Shown here: one piece after another, positions 54,539-63,362 of the stretch
Position numbering within the stretch: position 1 is the first letter of the stretch
Layout: every line of letters begins with the position of its first letter
Assembly: GCF_020103725.1 (NCBI RefSeq)
Contig: NZ_JAHXBG010000036.1
Span: 1-64,000, forward strand
Origin: Hyalangium gracile
Lineage (GTDB): Bacteria > Myxococcota > Myxococcia > Myxococcales > Myxococcaceae
Reading direction: 5' to 3'
Length of the DNA stretch: 64,000 nucleotides
Made by a program: the position numbers and the translations under genes
The notes under the pieces: model-generated
The model's input: only the letters and a program-made list of their open reading frames with translations
What the model was told of the DNA's origin: nothing
The model's database searches: none

Positions 54539-57037
54539 ATGGCGATGAACGAGCGTTACGAGCCGCAGTCGATCGAAGGAAAGTGGCAGGCCCGGTGGGC
54601 GCAGGAGGGCGTGTTCCGCGCGGGCACCCGGCCCGGGGCTCCCAAGAAGTACATCCTCGAGATGCTGCCGTACCCCAGCGGGAAGATGCACATGGGGCAC
54701 GTGCGCAACTACCTCATCGGGGACGTGTACGCGCGCTACTTCCGGATGCGGGGCTTCGACGTCATCCACCCGATGGGCTGGGACGCCTTCGGCCTGCCGG
54801 CGGAGAACGCGGCCATCAAGGACGGCGTGCACCCGGCGGTGCGCACCCAGGAGAACATCGACTCGTTCAAGGCGGAGATCCGCTCGCTCGGCTACAGCTA
54901 CGACTGGACGCGCGAGGTGAACACCAGCCAGCCCGAGTACTACCGCTGGAACCAGTGGTTCTTCATCCAGATGCTGGAGCGCGGGCTGGTGTACCGCCGC
55001 TTCAGCAAGGTGAACTGGTGCACCGGCTGCCTCACCGTCATCGCCAACGAGCAGGTGAAGGAAGGCACGTGCGAGCGCTGCGACTCGCAGGTGGTGGACA
55101 AGGAGATGCCCGAGTGGGCGTTCCGCATCACGAAGTACTCGCAGGCGCTGCTGGACGGGCTGGACGAGCTGAAGGAGTGGCCCGAGCGCATCACCAGCAT
55201 GCAGCGCAACTGGATCGGCCGCTCGGAGGGCGCCGAGGCCGACTTCGCGGTGCAGGGCAGCGGCGAGAAGATCCGCGTCTTCACCACGCGCATCGACACG
55301 GTGTACGGCTGCACCTACGTGGTGCTGGCGCCGGACCACAAGCTGGTGGCGAAGGTGACGACGCCCGAGCGCCGCGCGGAGGTGGAGGCCTTCGCCGCGA
55401 GGATGGCGGCCATCAGCAAGACGGACCGCACGGCCGAGGGCGCCACCAAGGAAGGCGTCTTCACGGGCGCCTACGCGCTCAACCCGTTCAACGGCCAGCC
55501 GGTGCCCATCTGGATCGCCAACTTCGTGCTGTCCGACTACGGCACGGGCGCGGTGATGAGCGTGCCGGCGCATGACGAGCGCGACTTCGAGTTCGCTCGC
55601 AAGTACGGCCTGCCCATCCACGTCGTCATCCAGCCAGCCACCGGGGACAAGCTGCCCTCGGGAGACAAGCTGGAGGCCGCGTACACGGAGTACGGCGTGC
55701 TGGCGGACTCGGGCGAGTTCACCGGGCTGAAGTCCGAGGAGGCGCGCCGCAAGATGGCCGCGAAGCTGGAGGCCGAGGGCCGCGGCAAGGCCACGGTGAC
55801 GTACCGCCAGAAGGACTGGGGCTTCAGTCGCCAGCGCTACTGGGGCACGCCCATCCCCATCATCTACTGCGAGAAGTGCGATCCGGAGCGCAAGGGCATC
55901 CCCGTGCCGCTGGAGCAGCTGCCCGTGCGCCTGCCGGAGATCGACACCCAGGCGGTGCTCACCGGCAAGGGCGAGCCGCCGCTGGCCAAGGTGGCCTCGT
56001 GGGTGAACACGAAGTGTCCGAAGTGCGCCGGGCCCGCGCGCCGCGAGGCGGAGACGATGGACACCTTCGTCGACTCCTGCTGGTACTACGCGCGCTACCT
56101 GTCGCCGCAGTACGACGCGGCGCCGGTCGATGCCGCGGAGGCGAAGCGCTGGCTGCCGGTGGACGTGTACGTGGGCGGCCCCGAGCACGCCGTGATGCAC
56201 CTGCTGTACTTCCGCTTCTGGACGCGCATCATGAAGGAGCTGGGCCTGTCCCCGGTGGACGAGCCCGTCACGCGCCTGGTCACCCAGGGCATCGTCAACG
56301 GCCCGGACGGGCGGAAGATGTCCAAGCGCTGGGGCAACGTGGTGGCGCCCGCCTCCATCGTGAGGAAGTACGGCGCGGACACGGCGCGCACCTACGTGCT
56401 GTTCGCGGGCCCGCCGGAGCGTGACTTCGACTGGTCCGATGCCCAGGTGGAGGGCGCCTTCCGCTTCCTCAAGCGCGTGTGGACGCTGGCCGCCACGCAC
56501 GAGGGGGTCGCCGGGGCCACGCACTCGGGGGCCTTCGAGGGCAAGGCGCTGGAGATCCGCCGCGCCGCGCACAAGTGCCTGAAGCGGGTAGGGGAGTCCA
56601 TCGAGCGGCTGTCCTTCAACACCGCCATCGCCGGCATCATGGAGTACCTGAACGTGCTCTCCGCGGTGGGCACTCTCGAGACGCCCGCGGAGAAGGCCGC
56701 CATGGCCGAGGCCCTGCGGCTGATGGCCATCATGCTGACGCCGTTCGCGCCGCACATCGCGGACGAGCTGGCCGAGACGTTCGGCTCGAAGACGCTCACC
56801 GTGAACCAGGAGTGGCCGGCCTTCGATCCGGCGCTGGTGGTGGATGACGAGATCCCCTACGCGGTGCAGGTCAACGGCAAGCTGCGCGCGGAGATCAAGG
56901 TGCCGGCGGACGCGGGCGAGGCGGACGTGCGCGCCGCGGCCGAGGCGGACGAGCGGGTGAAGGCGGCCACGGCCGGCAAGACGGTCCGCAAGTTCGTCTT
57001 CGTCCCGAAGCGGCTGGTGAACTTCGTCGTCGGCTGA
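54539..57037 (+). CDS. leuS: Leucyl-tRNA synthetase
   Basis: 832 aa class I synthetase: HIGH-type motif PYPSGKMHMGHVRNYLIGD (HMGH at 51-54), the editing domain (about 220-400, with TTRIDTVYGCTYV and VPAHDERDFEFA), zinc cysteines (CEKC and CPKC), KMSKS motif as KMSKR near residue 592, and the C-terminal anticodon and LeuRS tail (YAVQVNGKLRAEIKVP). Length is normal for bacterial LeuRS. Charges tRNA-Leu. It is followed 12 bases later by a small membrane protein and lptE. Confidence 0.97.
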   Translation: MAMNERYEPQSIEGKWQARWAQEGVFRAGTRPGAPKKYILEMLPYPSGKMHMGHVRNYLIGDVYARYFRMRGFDVIHPMGWDAFGLPAENAAIKDGVHPAVRTQENIDSFKAEIRSLGYSYDWTREVNTSQPEYYRWNQWFFIQMLERGLVYRRFSKVNWCTGCLTVIANEQVKEGTCERCDSQVVDKEMPEWAFRITKYSQALLDGLDELKEWPERITSMQRNWIGRSEGAEADFAVQGSGEKIRVFTTRIDTVYGCTYVVLAPDHKLVAKVTTPERRAEVEAFAARMAAISKTDRTAEGATKEGVFTGAYALNPFNGQPVPIWIANFVLSDYGTGAVMSVPAHDERDFEFARKYGLPIHVVIQPATGDKLPSGDKLEAAYTEYGVLADSGEFTGLKSEEARRKMAAKLEAEGRGKATVTYRQKDWGFSRQRYWGTPIPIIYCEKCDPERKGIPVPLEQLPVRLPEIDTQAVLTGKGEPPLAKVASWVNTKCPKCAGPARREAETMDTFVDSCWYYARYLSPQYDAAPVDAAEAKRWLPVDVYVGGPEHAVMHLLYFRFWTRIMKELGLSPVDEPVTRLVTQGIVNGPDGRKMSKRWGNVVAPASIVRKYGADTARTYVLFAGPPERDFDWSDAQVEGAFRFLKRVWTLAATHEGVAGATHSGAFEGKALEIRRAAHKCLKRVGESIERLSFNTAIAGIMEYLNVLSAVGTLETPAEKAAMAEALRLMAIMLTPFAPHIADELAETFGSKTLTVNQEWPAFDPALVVDDEIPYAVQVNGKLRAEIKVPADAGEADVRAAAEADERVKAATAGKTVRKFVFVPKRLVNFVVG

Positions 57038-57049
57038 TCGGAGGCCCGG

Positions 57050-57616
57050 GTGCCGACCGAAGTCCTCGTCATGTGTACGAGGTGCGGACGGCCGCAGCCG
57101 GCCCGCCCCGGCAACTGCATGGCGTGCGGCGAGGTGCTGCCGGACGCCCCGCGGCCCTCGGCGTCCCAGGCGCCGTTCCTCCAGCTCGAGGGCACGCGCG
57201 GCCGGAGCATCACGGGCGTGGATGGAAAGCTGACGTACCGCGCGGGCGCCTCCGCGCCTCCGTACGGGGTCGAGCTGGGACGGATCCGAGGCGCGGTGCT
57301 CGTGCGCCATCCTCCCCTGGAGGGCGTGTTGATCGTGCTGGTGGCCGTGTTCCTCGGGGTCTCCGTGTCTTCGCTCCTGATGGTGGCGGCGGGGCTCGCG
57401 GCCGTCGGAGTGCTCGTGGCCCTGCTGTGGCGGCGCTACTCCCTGGGAGTGGTGACGCTCGATGGCGCTCGCTCCCTATGGCCGCTGGGCTGGCTCTGGC
57501 TCGGCTCCCGGCGGGTCCATGCGCTCGAGCAGGCCTGGTCCGCGGGCGCCCAGGCCCTGGCCTCGCGCGGCGTCTCCGTCCAGGACTCCTCGGGGGCCTC
57601 GGGGCCCGGCGCTTGA
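57050..57616 (+). CDS. Zinc-ribbon membrane protein, hypothetical
   Basis: 188 aa. N-terminal zinc ribbon (MCTRCGRPQPARPGNCMACG: Cys9, Cys12, Cys23, Cys26), a soluble segment, then two closely spaced membrane helices (about 90-125: VLIVLVAVFLGVSVSSLLMV and GLAAVGVLVALLW) and a cytoplasmic Ala-rich tail. GTG start at 57050. No family recognised. Same strand and close spacing with leuS and lptE suggest an operon. Confidence 0.65.
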   Translation: MPTEVLVMCTRCGRPQPARPGNCMACGEVLPDAPRPSASQAPFLQLEGTRGRSITGVDGKLTYRAGASAPPYGVELGRIRGAVLVRHPPLEGVLIVLVAVFLGVSVSSLLMVAAGLAAVGVLVALLWRRYSLGVVTLDGARSLWPLGWLWLGSRRVHALEQAWSAGAQALASRGVSVQDSSGASGPGA

Positions 57617-57647
57617 CCCGGGGGCGGCCCCCGATACTGTGAGCGCC

Positions 57648-58181
57648 ATGGCTCGGCTCTGTGCGGTGGTGGTGGCGGTGCTCGTGGCGGGAGCGGGGTG
57701 CGGCTACCGCTTCGTGGCGCGCGACGGGACGCTGCCGGAAGGGGTCCGCGCCGTCTGCGCTCCCATCTTCTTCAACGAGACGTCCGAGCCGGGGCTGGAG
57801 ACCCTCTTCACCCGCGCCATGCGCCAGGAGATGGTGCGCTCGGGGACGCTGGGAGACGGCGCGGCGTGCGAGGCGCGGCTCGAGGGCGTCGTCACCAACG
57901 TGAGCAGCTACCCGACGATCGTCACCGAGCCCATCACCGATGAGAACGGGGTGGTGGTCGTCGGGCCGCAGCTGGCCAGCTACCGTGCCTTCGCGGAGGC
58001 ACGGCTGCGGCTGCTGAAGGACGAGCGGGTCCTGGCGGAGACGAGCGTCTCCGGCACGGAGGACTACCTGCCCGGCAGCGGTGATGTCCTGGAAGCGGAG
58101 GCCAACCGTCAAGCCGCGCTCCACCGTCTCTCGGAGACGCTGATGCGCGAGGGCTACGAGCGGCTGGCCCGCAACTGGTGA
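57648..58181 (+). CDS. lptE: LptE-like LPS-assembly lipoprotein
   Basis: 177 aa with a lipoprotein signal: MARLCAVVVAVLVAGAGC, lipid Cys18, followed by GYRFVARDGTLPEGVRAVCAPIFFNETSEPGLE and a beta-rich body as in LptE/RlpB. LptE plugs the LptD barrel that inserts LPS into the outer membrane. Sequence identity in this family is low, so the call rests on size, lipobox, GY-x-F start and gene context downstream of leuS, where lptE is also found in other bacteria. Confidence 0.75.
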   Translation: MARLCAVVVAVLVAGAGCGYRFVARDGTLPEGVRAVCAPIFFNETSEPGLETLFTRAMRQEMVRSGTLGDGAACEARLEGVVTNVSSYPTIVTEPITDENGVVVVGPQLASYRAFAEARLRLLKDERVLAETSVSGTEDYLPGSGDVLEAEANRQAALHRLSETLMREGYERLARNW

Positions 58182-58211
58182 GGCGCCGCGAGGGCGCTCC
58201 CGCCAGGTGGA

Positions 58212-58487
58212 CTACTTCGCGGCCGTGGTGGCCTTGCGCGCGGCCTTGGTCAGGCGGGCGATGCGGCGCGAGGCGGTGCGCTTGTGGAGCACGCCCTTGG
58301 AGGCGGCCTTGGCCAGCGTGCGGACGGCGTCCTTCAGGGCGTCCCCGGTCTTCGTCGCGTCCTTGGTCGCGATGGTCTCGCGCGCCTTCTTCACCGCGGT
58401 CTTCACGGTGGTGCGGACATTGGTGTTGCGCGCGCGGCGCTTCTGGGCCTGACGGTTACGCTTCTCTGCGGACTTGGTGTTCGCCAA
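58212..58487 (-). CDS. rpsT: 30S ribosomal protein S20
   Basis: 91 aa, very basic: ANTKSAEKRNRQAQKRRARN at the N-terminus and GVLHKRTASRRIARLTKA near the end. The TTG at 58487 is the correct start, since it gives (M)ANTKSAEK and has GGAG six bases upstream; an ATG four codons earlier lies in the ribosome site. A TTG start is also used by Escherichia coli rpsT, where it supports autogenous control. Convergent with lptE. Confidence 0.95.
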   Translation of the reverse strand: MANTKSAEKRNRQAQKRRARNTNVRTTVKTAVKKARETIATKDATKTGDALKDAVRTLAKAASKGVLHKRTASRRIARLTKAARKATTAAK

Positions 58488-58512
58488 GGTAATCTCCAAC
58501 TGACGGCTATGG

Positions 58513-58544
58513 AAAAAGAGGGGCCGTACCTACAGCGGCCTCTC
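58513..58544 (-). terminator. Terminator after mazG
   Basis: On the minus strand GAGAGGCCG (58536-58544) pairs with CGGCCCCTC (58518-58526) with one mismatch and a 9-nt loop, followed by TTTTT. It lies 22 bases after the stop of the mazG-VOC gene and separates it from rpsT. Confidence 0.7.
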
Positions 58545-58565
58545 CCGAGCGTCAAGGCGCTCGTG

Positions 58566-59732
58566 TCACGCGGTGTATTCCCAGAGCAGTCCGGCCGGAT
58601 CCCGGAAGCGGATCCGCTGGGGCTCTGTCGCCTGTACGGCCCCGGGGTGCGCGCCTTCCAGCGCGGCTCGGAGTCGCTCCACCGCTCGGGAGGACGGAGC
58701 CCCCAGGGAGATCACCGCGCCCGAGGCCCCCGAGGAGCTTCCCTCGGTGAACACCAGGCGCAGGGCTCCATCTCCATAGGAGGCCTCGTCCGGGGCTCCC
58801 CGCTCGGCCTGCCAGCCGATCAGCGGCACCAGGGTGTTCCAGAACGCGCGCTGTGCTGGGAGATCCGCCACCGTGAAGCGCAGCGAGGTGAGCGGCGCCC
58901 GGGGCAGGGAAGCGGGAGGGGGCAGGGCCTTCTCCGCTGCCTTGGCCGTCTGCCAGTGTCGCTCCATGTGCTCCAATGTAGCCTCTCCGAAGGGGATGCC
59001 CTCGGCGCGGAGCGCGGACTCGATGTGCTGGAAGCGGGTGATGAAGCGGCGGATGGCCATGCGCAGCGCATCCTCGGGCGGGGTGTGCAGGAAGCGCCCG
59101 AGGTTGGCCAGGGAGAAGAGGACGTCGCCGAACTCGTGCTCGATGGCGTCCCGGTCCTTGGAGGCGATGGCCTCGTCCAGCTCCGCCAGCTCCTCGTAGA
59201 GCTTGCCGCGCACGCCGGCCACGTCCGGCCAGTCGAACCCGATGCGGCTGGCCTTCTCGGTGAGGCGCTCGGCGCGCAGCAGGGCGGGGGCGGCGGTGGG
59301 CACTCCATCGAGCACCGAGCCCTCTCGGCCCGTCTTGCGCTTCTTCTCCTCGGCCTTGAGCTTCGCCCAGTTGAAGAGCACCTCCTCGGAGCCCTTCACC
59401 TGGCGCTCGCCGAAGACGTGGGGGTGGCGGCTGGTGATCTTGTCGCTGATGGCCCGGCACACATCGGCCATGGTGAACTCGCCCTTCTCGGCGGCCAGCT
59501 GGGCGTGGAAGACGATCTGGAAGAGCAGATCCCCCAGCTCCTCGCACAGGGCGCGCCAGGGGCCGCCGTAGGCCACCCGGTCCATCTCGTCGAGCACCTC
59601 GAAGGTCTCCTCGACGAGGTAGGGGCGCAGCGAGCGCAGGTCCTGCTCCCGGTCCCAGGGGCAGCCATTCTCCGCGCGCAGACGCTCCATGATTCCCACC
59701 AGCCGCTCCAGCTGCTCCCCGGTTGCGCTCAT
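58566..59732 (-). CDS. mazG: MazG nucleoside triphosphate pyrophosphohydrolase fused to VOC domain
   Basis: 388 aa. Residues 1-265 are a normal two-module MazG: CPWDREQ, YLVEETFEVLDE, CEELGDLLFQIVFHAQ, FNWAKLKAEEK, RIGFDWPDV, YEELAELDEAI and EHEFGDVLFSLANL. It hydrolyses (d)NTPs, and in Escherichia coli MazG also lowers ppGpp. After a Pro/Ala linker, residues about 281-388 look like a vicinal-oxygen-chelate (glyoxalase-like) module: SLRFTVADLPAQRAFW, DGALRLVFTEG, RIRFRDPAGLLWEY. The ATG at 59732 (MSATGEQ) has GGAGG upstream. The fusion is unusual; the frame is continuous through the linker. Confidence 0.88.
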   Translation of the reverse strand: MSATGEQLERLVGIMERLRAENGCPWDREQDLRSLRPYLVEETFEVLDEMDRVAYGGPWRALCEELGDLLFQIVFHAQLAAEKGEFTMADVCRAISDKITSRHPHVFGERQVKGSEEVLFNWAKLKAEEKKRKTGREGSVLDGVPTAAPALLRAERLTEKASRIGFDWPDVAGVRGKLYEELAELDEAIASKDRDAIEHEFGDVLFSLANLGRFLHTPPEDALRMAIRRFITRFQHIESALRAEGIPFGEATLEHMERHWQTAKAAEKALPPPASLPRAPLTSLRFTVADLPAQRAFWNTLVPLIGWQAERGAPDEASYGDGALRLVFTEGSSSGASGAVISLGAPSSRAVERLRAALEGAHPGAVQATEPQRIRFRDPAGLLWEYTA

Positions 59733-59882
59733 GTGTGACCAACCTCCTGTTCGTCGGGTCCGCGCCACGGAGGACCCGCCCGCCGGACCCCTGGAAATGG
59801 CCGCCTACCCTGTAAGCCAGGGAGCGGAAGGGGGGCGATTGCTTTCACCGTGAGGGTCCCTCGCCTATCATCGAAGGTCCGG

Positions 59883-62114
59883 ATGCCTCACTCCTTTTGT
59901 TCGCGACTGCTCCCGGTGATCTTCTGCCTCGCGCTGTTCCCGGCGATGAAGGCGAACGCCCAGATCGATGCGCCCACTCCCATCCAGGAGGTGGACCCCG
60001 ACTCTGAGCCGGCGGACGACTCGTCCGACGACTCCGCCTATGAGGACGAGGAGCCCACGCCGAAGCGTGGGGCCAAGAACAAGAAGGGCAAGGGCCGCGT
60101 CCAGGAGGACGAGGAGGAGCCCGAGGAGGAGGTGCCGGCGGCGAAGAACCCGAAGACGCCCGAGCCGCCCGCTCCGCCCACCGGTACGCCCGCCACTCCG
60201 CCCACCGGCACGCCGGGGACGACACCGACCGCGGCTCCCAAGGCCGAGGCTCCCAAGGCGGATGCCGCCAGCCGTCCACCGCCGCCGCTGCTGGCCCCGC
60301 GCGTCTCCGACGCGGACCTGCTCGCCGTGTGGGAGCGCTGGACGGAGGCCCGGAAGAAGGGGGACATGGAGGCGGCGTCGCAGGGACAGAAGGATCTGCT
60401 GAAGCTGCGCGACGAGGTGTCCGCGACGGACTTCGATGCCTTCAGCGTGAGCCTGCTGCGCGAGTCCCGGGCGAAGCTCGAGAAGAAGGACCTGTCCGGC
60501 GCGGTGCAGGTGGCCGAGGCCGCGGTGGCGCTCTCGCCCAACCTGCCGTATGCGCACTTCGCGCTGGCGGATGCCTACGCGCGCAAGGACCTGGGCTCGG
60601 TGGGCAGGTACGCCGGGGAGATCCAGGCCGGCATCGGGGCGCTGGCGAAGGATCCGCGCTTCTGGCGGCCGGCGCTCGCGAACCTGGGGGCCATGGCGCT
60701 GCTGGCCCTGCTGGCCACGGCCGTGGCGGTGGTGGGCGTGCTCTTCGCGCGGCGGCTGCGCTACATCCTGCATGACTTCCACCACGTCTTCCCGCGAGGC
60801 ATGGGCCGCTGGCAGTCCATCGCGGTGGCCGCGGCGATCCTGCTGATGCCCATCCTGCTGAGGATGGGCGTGGTGCCGGTGCTGCTCGTCATGTTCGGCG
60901 CGATGGCGCTCTACCTCTCGCTGGCGGAGCGGGCCGTGGCGGGAGTGCTGCTGGCGCTGGCGGGGGTGATTCCGCTGGCCGGCGGGCTGATCGCCCAGTC
61001 CACGGTCTTCGCCGGGACGGTGGCGGAGGATGTGTATGTCCTGGAGCGCGGTGGGTTCACCGGAGACGATGCCGCGGCCCGGGTGCTCGCGCGCCAGGCG
61101 GCGAAGGAGGCCACCTTCGCGGAGCTCTTCGCCCTGGGGCGCTACCAGTCCCGTCGCGGGCAGCTCGAGGATGCCGCCAACGCCTACAAGGCGGCCGCGG
61201 CCCTGAAGCAGCGCAACGCCCTGCTGCTCACCAACTACGGCAACGTGCTGCTGGCCTCCGGGGACACCGACGCCGCCACGCGGCTCTACCAGGAGGCGCA
61301 GCAGGCGGATGGCTCGCTCGCGGCCGCGCCCTACAACCTGGCCCAGGTCTACCGGCGCCAGGCCAAGGCGATGGATGACGCCCAGCTGAGCGCCCAGCTC
61401 CAGCGCGCCGCCGAGACCATGAACGTGGCGCAAGGCCTGGACGGCAGCCTCGTGGGGCGGGACGTGCCACCGGACGATCGGCTCCTGGTGAACCTGCTGC
61501 TGCTGTCGCCGCAGCTGCCCTGGAACGAGATCATCGCCCTGGCCGACGGGAAGGCCGCGGGCACGCGCGTGGAGAACCAGCTCGACCGCCTGCTGATGGG
61601 CACCGCGGGCATGGCGGCGCGCATCTACCCGGCGGTGCTGGCGCTGCTCTTCTTCCTGCTGGGCTACGGGCGCGATCAGCTCCGCGCCTCCAAGTCCTGC
61701 GACAAGTGCGGCCGCCCGGTGTGCCGCCGGTGCGATCCGGACCTGGGCATGGGCGCCTTCATGTGCAGCCAGTGCACCAACGTCTTCGCCCGCAAGGGCG
61801 TGGTGCCCGAGCCGCTGCGCGCGCGCAAGCAGGCCGAGGTGCAGCGCCACCAGACGTGGATGGGGCGGCTGGCGCTGGCGCTCGGGGCGCTGGTGTCCGG
61901 GGCGGGCCACATCTTCTGGGGCCGGCCCGTGCGCGGCGCCATCTATAGCTTCCTGTTCCTCCTGTCCCTGACCGCCATCCTGCTGCGCGATGGCGTGCTC
62001 CGGGCTCCCTACGGCGAGGCGCCGCTGTATCTGAAGATGATACCGGTCGGCTTGCTACTCCTTCCCCTCTACCTCCTGTCGCTGCGCGGTCTGCGCAAGC
62101 AGCAGACCGAGTAG
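59883..62114 (+). CDS. TPR and zinc-ribbon membrane protein
   Basis: 743 aa. A signal peptide (MPHSFCSRLLPVIFCLALFPA, cleavage near NAQ) leads to an acidic then Pro/Thr/Ala-rich disordered region (to about residue 140), a helical region with TPR-like pairs, four or five membrane segments (about 270-390), more TPRs (about 400-500: AANAYKAAAALKQRNALLLTN), and a C-terminal zinc ribbon with six cysteines (CDKCGRPVCRRC from residue 606, then CSQC), followed by two more membrane helices. GTG at 59850 is an alternative start. I do not recognise a named family. It is 11 bases upstream of the DUF4388 gene, so the pair is likely co-transcribed. Confidence 0.7.
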   Translation: MPHSFCSRLLPVIFCLALFPAMKANAQIDAPTPIQEVDPDSEPADDSSDDSAYEDEEPTPKRGAKNKKGKGRVQEDEEEPEEEVPAAKNPKTPEPPAPPTGTPATPPTGTPGTTPTAAPKAEAPKADAASRPPPPLLAPRVSDADLLAVWERWTEARKKGDMEAASQGQKDLLKLRDEVSATDFDAFSVSLLRESRAKLEKKDLSGAVQVAEAAVALSPNLPYAHFALADAYARKDLGSVGRYAGEIQAGIGALAKDPRFWRPALANLGAMALLALLATAVAVVGVLFARRLRYILHDFHHVFPRGMGRWQSIAVAAAILLMPILLRMGVVPVLLVMFGAMALYLSLAERAVAGVLLALAGVIPLAGGLIAQSTVFAGTVAEDVYVLERGGFTGDDAAARVLARQAAKEATFAELFALGRYQSRRGQLEDAANAYKAAAALKQRNALLLTNYGNVLLASGDTDAATRLYQEAQQADGSLAAAPYNLAQVYRRQAKAMDDAQLSAQLQRAAETMNVAQGLDGSLVGRDVPPDDRLLVNLLLLSPQLPWNEIIALADGKAAGTRVENQLDRLLMGTAGMAARIYPAVLALLFFLLGYGRDQLRASKSCDKCGRPVCRRCDPDLGMGAFMCSQCTNVFARKGVVPEPLRARKQAEVQRHQTWMGRLALALGALVSGAGHIFWGRPVRGAIYSFLFLLSLTAILLRDGVLRAPYGEAPLYLKMIPVGLLLLPLYLLSLRGLRKQQTE

Positions 62115-62125
62115 GCCCGAAGACC

Positions 62126-63298
62126 ATGGCTCTCCAGGGAACCCTCAAGGACTTCGGCATCGCCGACATCCTTCAGCTCATTGGCCAGCAGCAGAAGACC
62201 GGTCAGCTCTGCCTGGCCAACAAGGAGCAGGAGGTCAACGTCTTCTTCCGGGACGGCAACATCGCCCGGGTGGAGAGCGTCACGCGCAAGAAGAAGGACC
62301 TCATCGGCAACATGCTGGTGCGCGCGGAGATCATCACCGACGCCCAGCTCGACGAGGCGCTGGAGACGCAGCGGCGCACGCTCAAGCGGCTGGGGGACGT
62401 GCTCGTCTCCACCGGCGCCATCACCGCCGACCGCTTCAAGAAGATGATGCAGCTGCAGGCCACGGAGACCATCTACCGGCTCTTCAGCTGGGACGCGGGC
62501 ACCTACGAGTTCAAGGCCGAGCCCGTCGAGTCCGACACCGAGGCCATCACTCCGCTCCGAGCCGAGTCGGTGCTGATGGAAGGCTTCCGGATGGTCGACG
62601 AGTGGCCCGTCATCCGGAAGAAGATCAACCGGCTGGACATGGTCTTCGAGCAGCTCAAGCCGCTGCCGCCGCCCGTCAACAAGGAGGAGGATCTCGACGC
62701 CGCGTTCGACGACGCCTTCTCCGAGAAGAAGAAGGACGAGAACAAGGGCGACTTCAAGTCGGTGGGCGACTCGGAGCGCATCGTCTACGACAAGATCGGC
62801 CCCGGCCGGGACGTGCGCAAGCTCATCGACGTGTCCTGTCTGGGCGAGTTCGAGACCTGCAAGGCGCTGCTGAACCTGGTCAACCTGGAGTACATCCGCC
62901 CCGTCTACAAGGACGGCAAGTCTCCTTCTGGCGACCGCGACGGCATCCTCCAGAAGGTGGGGCGCGGCATCGGGGCGCTGGGCGCCAGCATGGCCGCCCT
63001 GGCCGCCATCTTGTTCCTGGTGGCCCAGTTCACCGGCAAGCTCTCGCTGGCCAGCTCGCCTGCCTCCCGGTTCTCGGACCCTGCCGCCCAGCGCTTCATC
63101 TCTCGGACGCAGGTCAAGCGGATAGAGGCGGCGCTGGAGATCTTCCGCTTGGAGAAGGGCGAGCTGCCCGACAAGTTGGATGCGCTGGTGGAGGCCGGGC
63201 TGTTAAAGCCAGAAGAGCTGCGCTACCCGTGGCGGGAGCAGTACTATTACAGGCGCCTGGCTGCTCGTGAGTTCGTCCTGCTACCGCCCTTGCAATAG
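62126..63298 (+). CDS. DUF4388 protein with C-terminal membrane anchor
   Basis: 390 aa. Residues 1-55 are the DUF4388 (PATAN-like) pattern MALQGTLKDFGIADILQLIG and KTGQLCLANKEQEVNVFFRDG; about 60-125 resembles an MshEN-type helical domain (IGNMLVRAEIITDAQLDEAL, LGDVLVSTGAITADRF). A hydrophobic segment at about 272-295 is followed by RTQVKRIEAALEIFRLEKGE and LRYPWREQYYYRR, reminiscent of the soluble tail of type II pseudopilins. DUF4388 proteins are frequent in myxobacteria and are tied to signalling or motility. Function here unknown. Confidence 0.75.
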   Translation: MALQGTLKDFGIADILQLIGQQQKTGQLCLANKEQEVNVFFRDGNIARVESVTRKKKDLIGNMLVRAEIITDAQLDEALETQRRTLKRLGDVLVSTGAITADRFKKMMQLQATETIYRLFSWDAGTYEFKAEPVESDTEAITPLRAESVLMEGFRMVDEWPVIRKKINRLDMVFEQLKPLPPPVNKEEDLDAAFDDAFSEKKKDENKGDFKSVGDSERIVYDKIGPGRDVRKLIDVSCLGEFETCKALLNLVNLEYIRPVYKDGKSPSGDRDGILQKVGRGIGALGASMAALAAILFLVAQFTGKLSLASSPASRFSDPAAQRFISRTQVKRIEAALEIFRLEKGELPDKLDALVEAGLLKPEELRYPWREQYYYRRLAAREFVLLPPLQ

Positions 63299-63362
63299 CC
63301 AGCGACGCCTGGTTCCCTTTCCCGGTCAGGGACTCGACGTTACGTTCATCCGGGAAGGTTGA

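Noticed and set aside
54374-57310. Minus-strand frame of about 980 codons opposite leuS
   Set aside because: leuS has all synthetase motifs on the plus strand; the antisense frame is Arg/His/Gly-rich filler.
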